DNA of 64,000 nucleotides from Gracilaria vermiculophylla. Taxonomy: Eukaryota; Rhodophyta; Florideophyceae; Gracilariales; Gracilariaceae. The stretch's first letter is position 1. The number at the start of each line of letters is the position of its first letter. The stretch is taken from positions 72,493 to 136,492 of the forward strand of contig JAHNZQ020000308.1 of assembly GCA_019155205.2 (NCBI GenBank), in the 5' to 3' direction. The notes beneath the pieces are model-generated. The model did not search any database. It was not told the origin of the DNA and worked only from the letters and a program-made list of their open reading frames with translations. Position numbers and translations under genes: made by a program. Below are positions 1 through 8,671 of the stretch, one piece after another.

Positions 1-1
1 C

Positions 2-241
2 ACTCTCACGCTCTGCATTCTTTCAGTGTGCACCGGCGCCGTATTAGTGTTTTTGTTGTCCAATTGGCAACAAAATAAGGAGATGGATACGCCTGCTGGT
101 GTAGACAAGTACGGCTTCTCTCCGTCTTCCTCTGCCACGACGCCTGGGTTTAACCGAACGAGCGTTTCTCCGTTGCAATATGTGAATAGTGCTAATTCGA
201 AGACACCGGCTTCGAAGGGGAGCACACCTAGAAGATACTGA
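2..241 (+). CDS. C-terminal end of an unidentified membrane protein (partial)
   Basis: The reading frame is open from the left edge to a TGA at 241, about 79 codons. The first 20 or so residues are strongly hydrophobic (LTLCILSVCTGAVLVFLLSN) and look like a last transmembrane helix. They are followed by a polar, Ser/Thr/Pro-rich tail ending in RRY, which would be a cytosolic or nucleoplasmic tail. The start and most of the protein lie outside the window. The TTTCAG at 21-25 could also be a 3' splice site, in which case only the part after it is coding. No family can be assigned from so short a tail. Confidence 0.4.
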   Translation, partial: TLTLCILSVCTGAVLVFLLSNWQQNKEMDTPAGVDKYGFSPSSSATTPGFNRTSVSPLQYVNSANSKTPASKGSTPRRY

Positions 242-616
242 TGTGCTGCGTGAACTATGTTTCTTTTGGCTCCTTGCAGGAGAGTTGTCAAGGCTTTAAT
301 GAGGGGAAGGAGTCTCTCGAGGAAAGTCTCGGGAAAGCTAATCAGCGCGCTTAACGAAGAATCTGTAAAGCAACAACTGTTTCTACACCGATGGATGCTC
401 GCGCGTGTTGTCGACTTGTGAAGCGAGCGAATGCAAAGCAAGACGCGGTAAAAAAGAAAACTGTTACCACACGGGCGTGCTGTTATTGGAAAGCGTAACA
501 AGCGAGATAATATCGTCTAGTCGTACGATAGCCGCAAACACTAGACAAGCACAACACGAGTAAACAAAACACACCCAAACACTGAAAACGCAGTCTCGCG
601 CAGCCATACACACAGC
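242..616. other. Intergenic, no gene seen
   Basis: Convergent spacer between the partial membrane-protein gene (+) and the small minus-strand gene. I see no long ORF, RNA gene or repeat; it probably holds two 3' UTRs. Confidence 0.5.
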
Positions 617-1039
617 TCACGGGCTGAACGATTGGTTACCATAGCCGGGTAAACGTCTCGGTTGCGGGCGGTTACTCTTCTTGTAGTCCCCGTTACCGTG
701 GGTTTTTCGCGGCACCTTGTCGAGAATGTCGACCAGGTTGCCTCTGGAAGAAGTGGCGTTTCCCAGGCCGCCTATCTCGTAGTCCTTGCGCAGGTCGCCG
801 ACCACAGCGCGTGAAGGCACCTTGCGCTCCCAGCTGGGGCCCTGCTTGGAAAAGCCTCCGGAGATGCCACCGCCTCGTTGGCGAGAAAGACGCTCGTCTT
901 CCCCGCGCTTTTCTGGGGTGGAGAGCCCTTGTCGCGCCAATGCATTGGATTGGAGCACAGTTGCTTTGTGCAGCTCGCCGATAGCCTTAATGGCAATAGG
1001 GAGCGCAGAAATTGTTGGAATGAGCGGCAGGGCCAACAT
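617..1039 (-). CDS. Small hypothetical protein with hydrophobic N-terminus and basic tail
   Basis: This 140-residue ORF starts at a true ATG (1039). The N-terminus is hydrophobic (LALPLIPTISALPIAIKAIG) and could be a signal or organelle-targeting segment. The remainder is rich in Arg, Lys, Gly and Ser and ends in a basic Pro/Gly tail. I do not recognise a family. Competing ORFs on both strands overlap it (772-1293 minus, 786-1157 plus), but their composition is Arg/Ser/His-skewed in the way antisense shadows are, so this frame is the best candidate. It would be divergent from squalene synthase and could share its promoter region. Confidence 0.45.
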   Translation of the reverse strand: MLALPLIPTISALPIAIKAIGELHKATVLQSNALARQGLSTPEKRGEDERLSRQRGGGISGGFSKQGPSWERKVPSRAVVGDLRKDYEIGGLGNATSSRGNLVDILDKVPRKTHGNGDYKKSNRPQPRRLPGYGNQSFSP

Positions 1040-1785
1040 AACTGTTGCGCGGCGATTGGCGATTCAGCGTCGAGACGTCGGGGGTGATAGTGATGTGGGG
1101 ACGGGGCGGGGGAAGGGGGGTGGGGTGACGAGCAACAGTCTGAAAGGCCGGAGGTAGTGACGCGTGAAACGTTGCCGAGCCTTTGGGGTGCAGGACCGTG
1201 TTCAGGGTTTCGCGTGCGCACTTTGCAGATCTGAGAATCAGGCGAACGCCGCCACACAGCGTCTGCCACCTGACATACGTGGACATCGTACAAAAGCCCA
1301 CATCGCTGGCGATCACGGCTCGCAAAAAGTGGCGAACCATATTTCGTTTTTCGCAGCTTTTAACTCGCACGTGTACGCGCTGGCGTGTGATGAGCATTAC
1401 AGAGCATGACACCGGCAAAAGATGTGCGACATGCAGGCGGTGTCGTGGCTTGGCTTGACTGGGGACTTGGCAAGCGCGGACGGCCGCTGCCAATGGACCA
1501 ACAGGCTCACCAACAAATGGCGGACAAATAAAATCTGCTCGCGAATTTTACACCGCCAATGCCGCTGGACTGCTCGGATGAGCACCGTGCCACCAAGTGG
1601 CCGCACACCTCGGGCGGTCGCGACTACGCCACCACCTCCCCTGCGCCCCCTACCCCCCTCACCCCACGCCACGTCGAATACCGCCGCTCCGCCCACCTTC
1701 GCGCACCGAACCGCCATTCAATCCTCCGCCCTCCGTTGGTGGCTGGTTTTGTTTCTCGGAACCTCTTTCCTTACGCACATCCCCC
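1040..1785. promoter_or_regulatory. Divergent intergenic region upstream of squalene synthase
   Basis: Spacer between the minus-strand small gene and squalene synthase. Roughly 1620-1740 is a strongly C/T-rich stretch on the plus strand just before the squalene synthase start. The frame there stays open but its Pro/Arg-rich translation does not match the enzyme family, so I treat it as leader. No TATA box or named operator is evident. Confidence 0.4.
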
Positions 1786-3246
1786 ATGACAATTCTCAAA
1801 GAAGCGATGGCTGCCGGCTCCATTGCCGAGTTGATCGCCCTCATTCGCTACAAGCGCAAAGCCGCCGCCGCGACTTCGTTAATGACTGTCGCGCTCGATG
1901 ATGATTGGAGGTTTGCCTACACAGCCCTCGCCGCCGTCTCTCGCTCCTTTGCGCTCGTCATAATGCAACTCGATACCGAGCTTCGTCATCCAGTGTGCAT
2001 ATTCTATCTCGTGTTGCGCGCCCTTGATACAATTGAGGACGATACCTCAGTAGACCCCGACGTTCGCCACAAACTCTGCTCAACTTTTTGGGAGAACCTT
2101 GACTCGTGCTTCACGGATCAGTCTTGCGAACCGTGGTCCTCCTCCCAGTTTGGCTCGGGATTTGAGAAGACCCTCTGCGAGCAATTTCCATGCGTTCTGC
2201 GGTGCTACAAATCGCTTCATTCCAAGTACCGGACAATCATTAGAGACATTACCCGTCGAATGGGATGCGGTATGGCCGAGCACATTCGAGACGTGTCATG
2301 TGATACCGTCAAGGACTACGACTTGTACTGTCATTATGTCGCAGGTTTGGTGGGCTACGGTCTGTCGGACATCTTTTCCCAGTCTGGCTACGAGGACGAG
2401 TCCTTCTCGGAGCGAACAGACCTCAGCAATTCCATGGGATTGTTCTTGCAAAAAACCAACATCATTCGGGATTACCTCGAAGACATCAACGAAGGCCGCA
2501 CATTCTGGCCGAGAGAAATATGGAGCAATTACGGCAGTGAACTTTCCGACTTCAGAGACCGATCCAATCGCAAGTTTGCGCTCGCTGCACTGAACCATAT
2601 GGTCACGGACGCCCTCAACCATGTGCCTGACTGTCTGGAGTATATGAGCCGTGTTCGCACTGACACGGTCTTCAAATTCGTTGCGATTCCTCAAGTGATG
2701 GCCATCGCCACTTTGGTCGAATGCTACAACAATGAAAAGATCTTTGAAGGTGTTGTTAAAATACGCCGCTCGAAGACCGCGCAGTTGGTTCTCAGGACAG
2801 ACAACATGGATTTTGTATATAAGACATTCTTTGAATACGCCCAAGCTATCATGCAGAAAATAGAACCTCACGATCCAAACGCTGATAGAACTCGTCAGTG
2901 TCTAAACTCCGTGCTGGACATATGCGTTCCACATGTTTCGGCCACCCCAAACTTAGTAATTCCCAACGTGTTGAGCATAATTCTCTTCTGCGGATTGAGC
3001 AGCTACGTGCTGAAGAGACGCCAAGAGCACTTTGACGGCGCGGTGTTCACGTGGCGCTCGGCTGGCGGCATCATGGAACCTCGCGATATGCTTGCCATTG
3101 CTTCCTTGTTCTTGGTCTGTATATATATGTTTGGATTCTTCTTGCTTCCGTACATGCAAAAACTGCAGAAAGAAGAGGTCAGGCGCATGCAATTATCCAG
3201 TCGTAATGTCCGTCACAGAGAGCGAGTTGTAACTTTGGAGGATTGA
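1786..3246 (+). CDS. SQS: Squalene synthase (farnesyl-diphosphate farnesyltransferase)
   Basis: Head-to-head condensation of two farnesyl diphosphates to squalene via presqualene diphosphate, the first committed step of sterol synthesis, on the ER membrane. Family signatures are clear: the substrate-binding stretch VSRSFALVIMQLD, the first Asp-rich motif DTIEDD (about residues 81-86), the conserved YCHYVAGLVGYGLSDIF block, and the second Asp-rich motif in NIIRDYLEDINEGRTFWP (about 227-241). Two hydrophobic helices near the C-terminus (VIPNVLSIILFCGLSSYVL and MLAIASLFLVCIYMFGFFLL) would anchor it. I chose the ATG at 1786 (486 residues). The open frame runs upstream to 1597, but that part is Pro/Arg-rich leader, while homologues begin just before the LIRYKRK segment seen here. 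At 486 residues it is longer than animal enzymes (near 417), mostly through the C-terminal region. It is intronless. Confidence 0.95.
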   Translation: MTILKEAMAAGSIAELIALIRYKRKAAAATSLMTVALDDDWRFAYTALAAVSRSFALVIMQLDTELRHPVCIFYLVLRALDTIEDDTSVDPDVRHKLCSTFWENLDSCFTDQSCEPWSSSQFGSGFEKTLCEQFPCVLRCYKSLHSKYRTIIRDITRRMGCGMAEHIRDVSCDTVKDYDLYCHYVAGLVGYGLSDIFSQSGYEDESFSERTDLSNSMGLFLQKTNIIRDYLEDINEGRTFWPREIWSNYGSELSDFRDRSNRKFALAALNHMVTDALNHVPDCLEYMSRVRTDTVFKFVAIPQVMAIATLVECYNNEKIFEGVVKIRRSKTAQLVLRTDNMDFVYKTFFEYAQAIMQKIEPHDPNADRTRQCLNSVLDICVPHVSATPNLVIPNVLSIILFCGLSSYVLKRRQEHFDGAVFTWRSAGGIMEPRDMLAIASLFLVCIYMFGFFLLPYMQKLQKEEVRRMQLSSRNVRHRERVVTLED

Positions 3247-3758
3247 AGATGGAATGCACGACAATAACTTCGCTTCTGTATTCATATCTCGTGAGTCTCG
3301 TGGACTTCAGCCTGGTCAACTTGAGCGCCTACACATGCACTCTTGAATCCTACACTTCTTTGATGGATTCCTTTTCCCAGTTCTGTTCAGACATGTTCTG
3401 TTCAACTTTCGAATCAATTCACTGCTTTCATGTCAGGGTCAACGCATATCGGGAATTGTTTACGCCGTCAAAATTGATTACGCAAATGATTTTTCAGATC
3501 TCTTCGAAGAAATGACGTCCCATTTTGAACCTACAGAAACGGACATTTGCTTCCAACATATTTTAAAAAGGGCTTTCGAGCACTTCTTCTGTGGTCAACT
3601 TGGACATTTCGTCGTTCCTGGGCCGTTTTGAAGTGAACCCGCTTGTTTCCATTCAGAATAACTTTCTTTTTCATGACCTTCGTCAACCTTCATTTCCGAT
3701 ACAGTTGCGGTGTGTGGATGCCAGACCAATCGAGACTTGTACGTAAATAATATGTTTT
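3247..3758. other. Convergent intergenic spacer
   Basis: Lies between the 3' ends of squalene synthase (+) and the HisA-type gene (-). It contains only a short unconvincing ORF (3243-3515, +) overlapping the squalene synthase stop. No RNA gene or repeat is visible. Confidence 0.5.
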
Positions 3759-4652
3759 TTAAACACAAGCTCTTTCCTGTTCACGTTGCCATTGCACTGC
3801 ATCTTTGTACTTCAACTGGCCACCAAATATGTCCAGGGCTGATCCGATTGTGACATCCACAAGACCGCGACCTTCTGATTTTGCGAGTTCCAGATCGTCC
3901 AAGGTTTGTACTCCTCCAGCGTATGTGACTGGCACCGTTGCCCATGTTGAGAGAGAGCGGATCAATTTCAAATCAATACCAGATTTCTTCCCTTCGACAT
4001 CAACAGCGTGCACCAAGATTTCGTCGCACCGGTCACCAAGCTTTTCAAAGTTTCTTGCATCCAGTCTAAAGTCCGTCCACTTCTGCCACCTGTCTGTGCA
4101 CACGAAATACTCGCCATCACGCTCCCGGCAGCTTACATCCAAGACGAGACGACTCTTGCCTACGTTGCGAATCATTTCATCAACTCTTTCCCACACAATC
4201 GTGCCCCCTCGAAAAACGTAAGAGGTTACAATTACATGACTTGCTCCGGCATTCAAGAAGCGACCGGAGGAAGTCGGCGTAATTCCTCCACCAACGTGCA
4301 TCCCACCCGGAAACGCTTGTAAGGCTTGACAGGCCGAGTCCTCGTTTCCAGGCCCAAGCATTATCACATGCCCTCCTGGTAATCTGTCTTCGCGATACAT
4401 CGAGGCAAAGTGGGCAGGTGACATATCCGTCTCAAAGTTTGTTTCTGGCATTTCCGTTTGAGTTAACGTTCCTCCAACGATTTGCTTGACGCGATTTTGG
4501 TGTATATCAATGCAGGGGCGAAAACGCATCGCTCTCATAACAATTTTTCCTCTGGGAACCTGAATGGCCCTGGTGGTGGGCACGCAACCAGCTCTCTTCG
4601 AATGCAAGCGATGAAATGGAAATAAGGCGGAAAATGCAGCCCGGCCTTCCAT
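3759..4652 (-). CDS. hisA: ProFAR isomerase (HisA/His6 type), probably plastid-targeted
   Basis: Phosphoribosylformimino-5-aminoimidazole carboxamide ribotide isomerase, fourth step of histidine synthesis. It is a (beta/alpha)8 barrel. The first strand FRPCIDIHQNRVKQIVGG carries the catalytic Asp. The eukaryote-type segment SRLVLDVSCRERDGEYFVC, followed by DRWQKWTDF, matches the fungal/plant branch rather than typical bacterial HisA. The phosphate-binding YAGGVQTLDDL and a C-terminal VTIGSALDIFGG are present. I chose the ATG at 4652 (297 residues) because the frame upstream starts only with a non-ATG codon. The first 40 residues (Ala/Ser/Arg/Phe-rich, no acidic residue after Glu2) look like a transit peptide, as in the plastid plant enzyme. 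It is intronless, convergent with squalene synthase and divergent from LSM3. Confidence 0.93.
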   Translation of the reverse strand: MEGRAAFSALFPFHRLHSKRAGCVPTTRAIQVPRGKIVMRAMRFRPCIDIHQNRVKQIVGGTLTQTEMPETNFETDMSPAHFASMYREDRLPGGHVIMLGPGNEDSACQALQAFPGGMHVGGGITPTSSGRFLNAGASHVIVTSYVFRGGTIVWERVDEMIRNVGKSRLVLDVSCRERDGEYFVCTDRWQKWTDFRLDARNFEKLGDRCDEILVHAVDVEGKKSGIDLKLIRSLSTWATVPVTYAGGVQTLDDLELAKSEGRGLVDVTIGSALDIFGGQLKYKDAVQWQREQERACV

Positions 4653-5097
4653 CCTTGACGCGAAGAAAGAGTGCGTACCCAGCTTCTGGATGCGGTGCGG
4701 CCCGAGTATTCCCTGCAGTTCGATTAAGATGCTTATGCTTTTATGTTGACGGAGGTCTGGTACCGAGCGCAAGAGCGGTACTTGGGAGTTACCGCAGCTG
4801 TGCTACAGGCTTGTGATGGACTAGAGTGATGTGTACGTGTTTAGTTCTGAATCGGATCACGTGTTGGGATGCTCCGATTCCTGCTCGAGTACGCGCTTGG
4901 TTTATCCTTACGCCCTAAACGAGCGTATCAGGCGCGCTATATTTTCTCCGGAGGTTTGCCTTCCGTGAAGATATCTTGCTCTGAGGCCGAAGCGATTTTG
5001 GCGGAATTTGCCAAATTGGTGTCCAACAAATTGGGCTCTTTTCAGAGATTGACAGACCATCATCGGGTGGCGGACTTTCTCAAACGACTTGCTCCTC
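4653..5097. promoter_or_regulatory. Divergent spacer between hisA-type gene and LSM3
   Basis: A 445-bp region that must contain both promoters. An 86-codon plus-strand ORF (4869-5129) with an ATG overlaps the LSM3 start by 32 nt. It resembles no family and I take it as an upstream or chance ORF. No TATA box is obvious. Confidence 0.4.
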
Positions 5098-5478
5098 ATG
5101 ACGGCTGGGACCGTAGAGCAGCCTCTTGATCTTGTCCGGCTCTCTCTGGACGAAACAATTCGAGTCAAAATGCGCGGCAACCGAGAGTTGCGAGGGAAAT
5201 TGCACGTAAGTAAACCTGTGCCTCGTCCACCTGGCTTGCGAAGAACCCTGCGCGACTCGCACAAGCTAACGGATCCTGCGACTAAAACGATACCTGCGCA
5301 GGCCTTTGATCAACATCTTAACATGATTCTGGGAGATGTAGAAGAGACAGTCACCACCACAGACGTGGACCCCGAAACATTCGAGGAGCTGCTAAACACG
5401 TCCAAGCGCCAAATTCCGATGTTGTTTGTCCGCGGAGATTGCGTCATACTGATTTCCCCGCCGCTGCGAACCTCCTGA
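5098..5478 (+). CDS. LSM3: LSm3, subunit of the Lsm1-7 and Lsm2-8 rings (one intron)
   Basis: Sm-fold protein of the cytoplasmic Lsm1-7 (mRNA decapping) and nuclear Lsm2-8 (U6 snRNA) heptamers. Exons 5098-5205 and 5302-5478 give 94 residues. Exon 1 carries [16 protein letters not shown] Sm1 sequence (here [20 protein letters not shown]), and exon 2 carries [17 protein letters not shown] and the Sm2 block [17 protein letters not shown]. Both match LSM3 across eukaryotes nearly residue for residue. The 96-nt intron has GTAAGT and GCAG borders and falls between RGKLH and AFDQH, exactly where homologues are contiguous. Because it is 3n long and has no stop in frame, an uncorrected ORF reads straight through it. 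The ATG at 5098 is chosen over an upstream TTG. Confidence 0.95.
   Translation: MTAGTVEQPLDLVRLSLDETIRVKMRGNRELRGKLHVSKPVPRPPGLRRTLRDSHKLTDPATKTIPAQAFDQHLNMILGDVEETVTTTDVDPETFEELLNTSKRQIPMLFVRGDCVILISPPLRTS
5206..5301 (+). other. LSM3 intron, 96 nt, in frame and stop-free
   Basis: Begins GTAAGTAAAC and ends ACCTGCGCAG. Removing it restores the conserved LSM3 junction KLH-AFD. Phase 0; retention would add 32 residues rich in Pro, Arg and Thr. Confidence 0.9.
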
Positions 5479-5831
5479 CCACAATCTGAGCAGTGGCCAT
5501 CCTCGCACTAACTCTACGTCGCGTTCTGAATGTGAGCAGGAAGATGGTTAAACAGCGCGTTCCGCCTCCCGCTGTTGTTTTGGCAAAATAGCAAACTAAA
5601 AAGTGCACATTTTGCGTATCTTTGTTACATGGAACTGTTCGACAGATCTGCTCGCGTCTACCGACAACCCTTAATCCGTGACCCGCATATCCAACTGTAG
5701 ACATCCCCGTCGTGTGCGCTCATGCCCTCGCGCGCGCCCATCTCAGGCTCCCCAGCTCTCCCACCTTCGTCTTACATCACGTCCCCCCACACTCTGTGTC
5801 ATTTTCGTGCATGTGCTCCCGCGGCACTCCA
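5479..5831 (+). promoter_or_regulatory. Upstream region of the AMPK beta gene
   Basis: Spacer of 353 bp. From about 5700 it becomes C/T-rich (CCCTCGCGCG, CTCCCAGCTCTCCCACC), like the leader of squalene synthase. The beta-subunit frame is open back to 5712, but the myristoylation signal places the start at 5832. Confidence 0.4.
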
Positions 5832-6833
5832 ATGGGCGCTTCCTCCAGTCGCCATTATGCGCCCTTAACTGTCGACGGTCCCCGTGCCTCGCCTTGCTCC
5901 TCCCTCGACAGCAGCGGAGATGCCTGTTCGCCTTCCTGTGCCGATGCCCACATCTCAGCGTACCATCACCAACAGCCCTCGACCCTTTGCACCAGACAAA
6001 CCGCAGTTGCATGCGGAGCTCATTGCGCAGACGCCCCATCCAGCCCGCCCAACTCCCGCCTCACTCCGCAGCCAGACATATGCAACGATCTCGTATGGTC
6101 AGCTTCCGCCGCCACCACGGCTTCCGCCGATGACGCATTTGAAGAAGACGACCTTGTTCCCACTATGTTTCAGTGGAACTATGGCGGTTGCGATGTGTAC
6201 GTGGCTGGCGACTGGGATCAGTGGGCGAAAAAGACACCCATGAGCAAGACCGGCCAGCAGCATATCGCCCTTGTTTATATCCCATGTGGGCAGCATCAGT
6301 TCAAGTATTACGTTGATCATACATGGCAGTGCGCCCCTAATCTTCCAACGTGCACTGATTCCCTGGGAAACAAGAACAACCTAGTCACAGTGACTCGTCC
6401 CAACCCTCAGTTCGACATGAATTCCTCTCTTTCCGACTCTCCTCCTCAGTCTCCCATCTCGTCATACAACCAGGCCGCGACAAATGACTTTTCGGCCGAT
6501 CCGCCACAGCTTCCTCCCTTCTTGGAGGATCGTTATCTGAAGCCTCTACCAGATGACATGAGTCCCGATATTCCAGTGGCGGCCCAGAATGCAGCTCATG
6601 CACAATGCGTCTCCAACGAGCCTCTGTCGAAGCGTTCCCGTCGACCATTCTTCTCGCATGTAACTGTAGACCATCTCTACATTGCTCGTTCTTTTGAATC
6701 TGATTCCGTGTGTTCATTCTCGCACAACGCCCGTCATTACGGCAAGATCATCAATACCATATATGTAACACTTGCAAATCAGCACGACGACGCACAAATC
6801 TCCGACAGTTTTCACAATGGTCATCCGTCGTAA
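5832..6833 (+). CDS. AMPK/SnRK1 beta subunit (CBM48 plus ASC domain)
   Basis: Scaffold and glycogen/starch-binding subunit of the SNF1/AMPK energy-sensing kinase. Residues about 110-186 form a CBM48 domain (TMFQWNYGGCDVYVAGDWDQW, then HQFKYYVDHTWQ). After a Ser/Pro linker, the C-terminal part from about 224 has PPQLPPFLEDRYL and, further on, DHLYIARSF and IINTIYVTLAN, the pattern of the AMPKBI/ASC domain that binds the alpha and gamma subunits. I chose the ATG at 5832 because it yields MGASSSRH, a good N-myristoylation signal (Gly2, Ser6) as in animal beta subunits; this gives 333 residues. The stretch from 10 to 105 is low-complexity, Ser/Cys/Pro-rich and probably disordered. Intronless. Confidence 0.9.
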   Translation: MGASSSRHYAPLTVDGPRASPCSSLDSSGDACSPSCADAHISAYHHQQPSTLCTRQTAVACGAHCADAPSSPPNSRLTPQPDICNDLVWSASAATTASADDAFEEDDLVPTMFQWNYGGCDVYVAGDWDQWAKKTPMSKTGQQHIALVYIPCGQHQFKYYVDHTWQCAPNLPTCTDSLGNKNNLVTVTRPNPQFDMNSSLSDSPPQSPISSYNQAATNDFSADPPQLPPFLEDRYLKPLPDDMSPDIPVAAQNAAHAQCVSNEPLSKRSRRPFFSHVTVDHLYIARSFESDSVCSFSHNARHYGKIINTIYVTLANQHDDAQISDSFHNGHPS

Positions 6834-8671
6834 CACTCGTACATGCTATTCTTGTGCATTCACTCACGAACAGACAAGTACAAGATGTGCTTGCAACTTT
6901 GGGACCATATCTTTTTGCTGAACCAAATCTGACTCTAACGAAATGAGCAACGGTCTCTGTGCCGCCACAATATCTGCATAGAAAAGCGCTCACCGATTTC
7001 TTGAGAGTTGAGTGTGCCCCACTGAATATGGGATGTGGGTACTATCCCCCGTCCCAGAGCTTGTTCGACTATCCTCGTCATGTTAGGATCAAAGGACTAG
7101 AAGAGTCCTTACCCACTGATTTAACGCCTATACTTTAAACCATGCACAATCAAGGGAAATTCTATTTGTACTTTGTGTAATACCTCGGGAGGTACGTATT
7201 CGTTGAGATCAGTAGTAAACACGGAGCAGCCGCCTTTTGACATTACGGTTTGTATCCGAAAAAGAATGGCCTCAGTGTGATCAACACATTGTGCCAACGA
7301 GTTCGGCTATGCTTTGCACATCCAAGCTGTCGAGAGCTTGGATGATTCTTGAACCAACTGGATATATTGTCAAGAATTGCATGTGGAGGACTTGTGTCAC
7401 AATTACATGTGATACTGAGAATGCTTGTCTTCATCGGTGCAAAGCCCGGTTTCTAATGTATGTACATTATGACACGTTCAGGCAATGATCACCAAATTGG
7501 TACGCGTCAAGAAAGTCAGAAGTCACGAAATCTGTCGTCTCATGTGTTTAAGAAAAGAGAAGATGCGACGAACCGAGGAATCGTCGCTTGCAATATTGGA
7601 CCACAAATATTGGCCACTTCAACGTTGTCAAGCAATCATTTCATTCCCGGGGACATTGGTCAAATCTCAGTGCTTTCAGCAAGAATATTTCAGGTCTACT
7701 GTATTGTGCGGCTAATGCCGCGCCGTTAAGCTTCCGAAACAGCGACGCCTGCTCTAGGTTGTTTTTATTACCGCGACGGTGAGGTCGCCGCCGAGGATGC
7801 CAAAATATACAATTAGGTTAGCCGAAAAGTGTCATCAAATGCTTTCATTTTGCTCGTCACACAGAGGTTGTAGAGCATGTAATCCTGCATTGCTGCTCAC
7901 TAAATCTCTGTCTACTGGGGAATGAAAAGTAGAGGGCGCTGACGATTACACTACCGTCAAGTCGAGCCATTAAAGCGCCGCAGTGATTGAGAGAGCTATC
8001 CAACGCCATTGCAGTAAGGTACGAACGACAGACGTCCATCCAATTTCATTGCAAGAATGCTCAACAAAATATCTACAAAATTGCAACGGTGTGTAACATG
8101 TCAAATGCGCCGCAGTTTCTTGGAGACCATGTCACTCGCCCACGGCCCTAAGCATTCCATTGGTCGCGTGCCCCGATTTGTGGCACTGTTGTCAACAAGG
8201 CACCATTCACGAGGGGTTTGTAGCTAAGCACCCTACTCAACAAGGTTGGCTCGACATACTTTTCCGAATACGTATCTTTTTGCCCCGATCACAACCTACA
8301 CCTACCTCGGAGTATCATCAACGGTATCCCGCAGCTGGAACGTCTATCCCATTTACTTTGTAATTGGATTTTGGAATGTTGACTCCATTGTTAGAAGTAG
8401 AAAAGTCTAGTGGAAAAGGGTTAACACCTCTGACAAATCTCAAGTTCAGGTATTTTTGGAGCCTCGATAGTTTGTTCGACCGACACTAAATTTGCGTTTG
8501 TTTCGAATCTGGAAACGTTATTCTTCCAGTCATCGGTTTCTGGGCCAAGGTTTCTGATGCGTTTGTTTTTCTCAGAACAGACGCGAGCAAGTCATTGCCG
8601 GTATCTCCGTCTGCAAGCCGCTGCGTTTTCTATTAAGGTGCTTTTTGCCATTCTCGCCTGCGCCCTGACAT
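6834..8671. other. Intergenic, no gene supported
   Basis: About 1.8 kb with only short, overlapping ORFs of 60-89 codons in several frames (e.g. 7237-7488, 7460-7729), none resembling a family. No tRNA, tandem repeat or transposon end was recognised. Confidence 0.5.

Noticed and set aside
772..1293. 173-codon minus-strand ORF overlapping the small gene
   Set aside because: Pro/Ser/His/Arg-skewed composition typical of an antisense or off-frame shadow and no ATG-supported domain.
1597..1785. Upstream extension of squalene synthase by 63 codons
   Set aside because: Pro/Arg-rich, not conserved in the family and not resembling a targeting peptide for an ER-anchored enzyme; the ATG at 1786 matches homologues.
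4869..5129. 86-codon ORF just before and into LSM3
   Set aside because: Overlaps the LSM3 start by 32 nt in another frame, no family resemblance; at most an upstream ORF.
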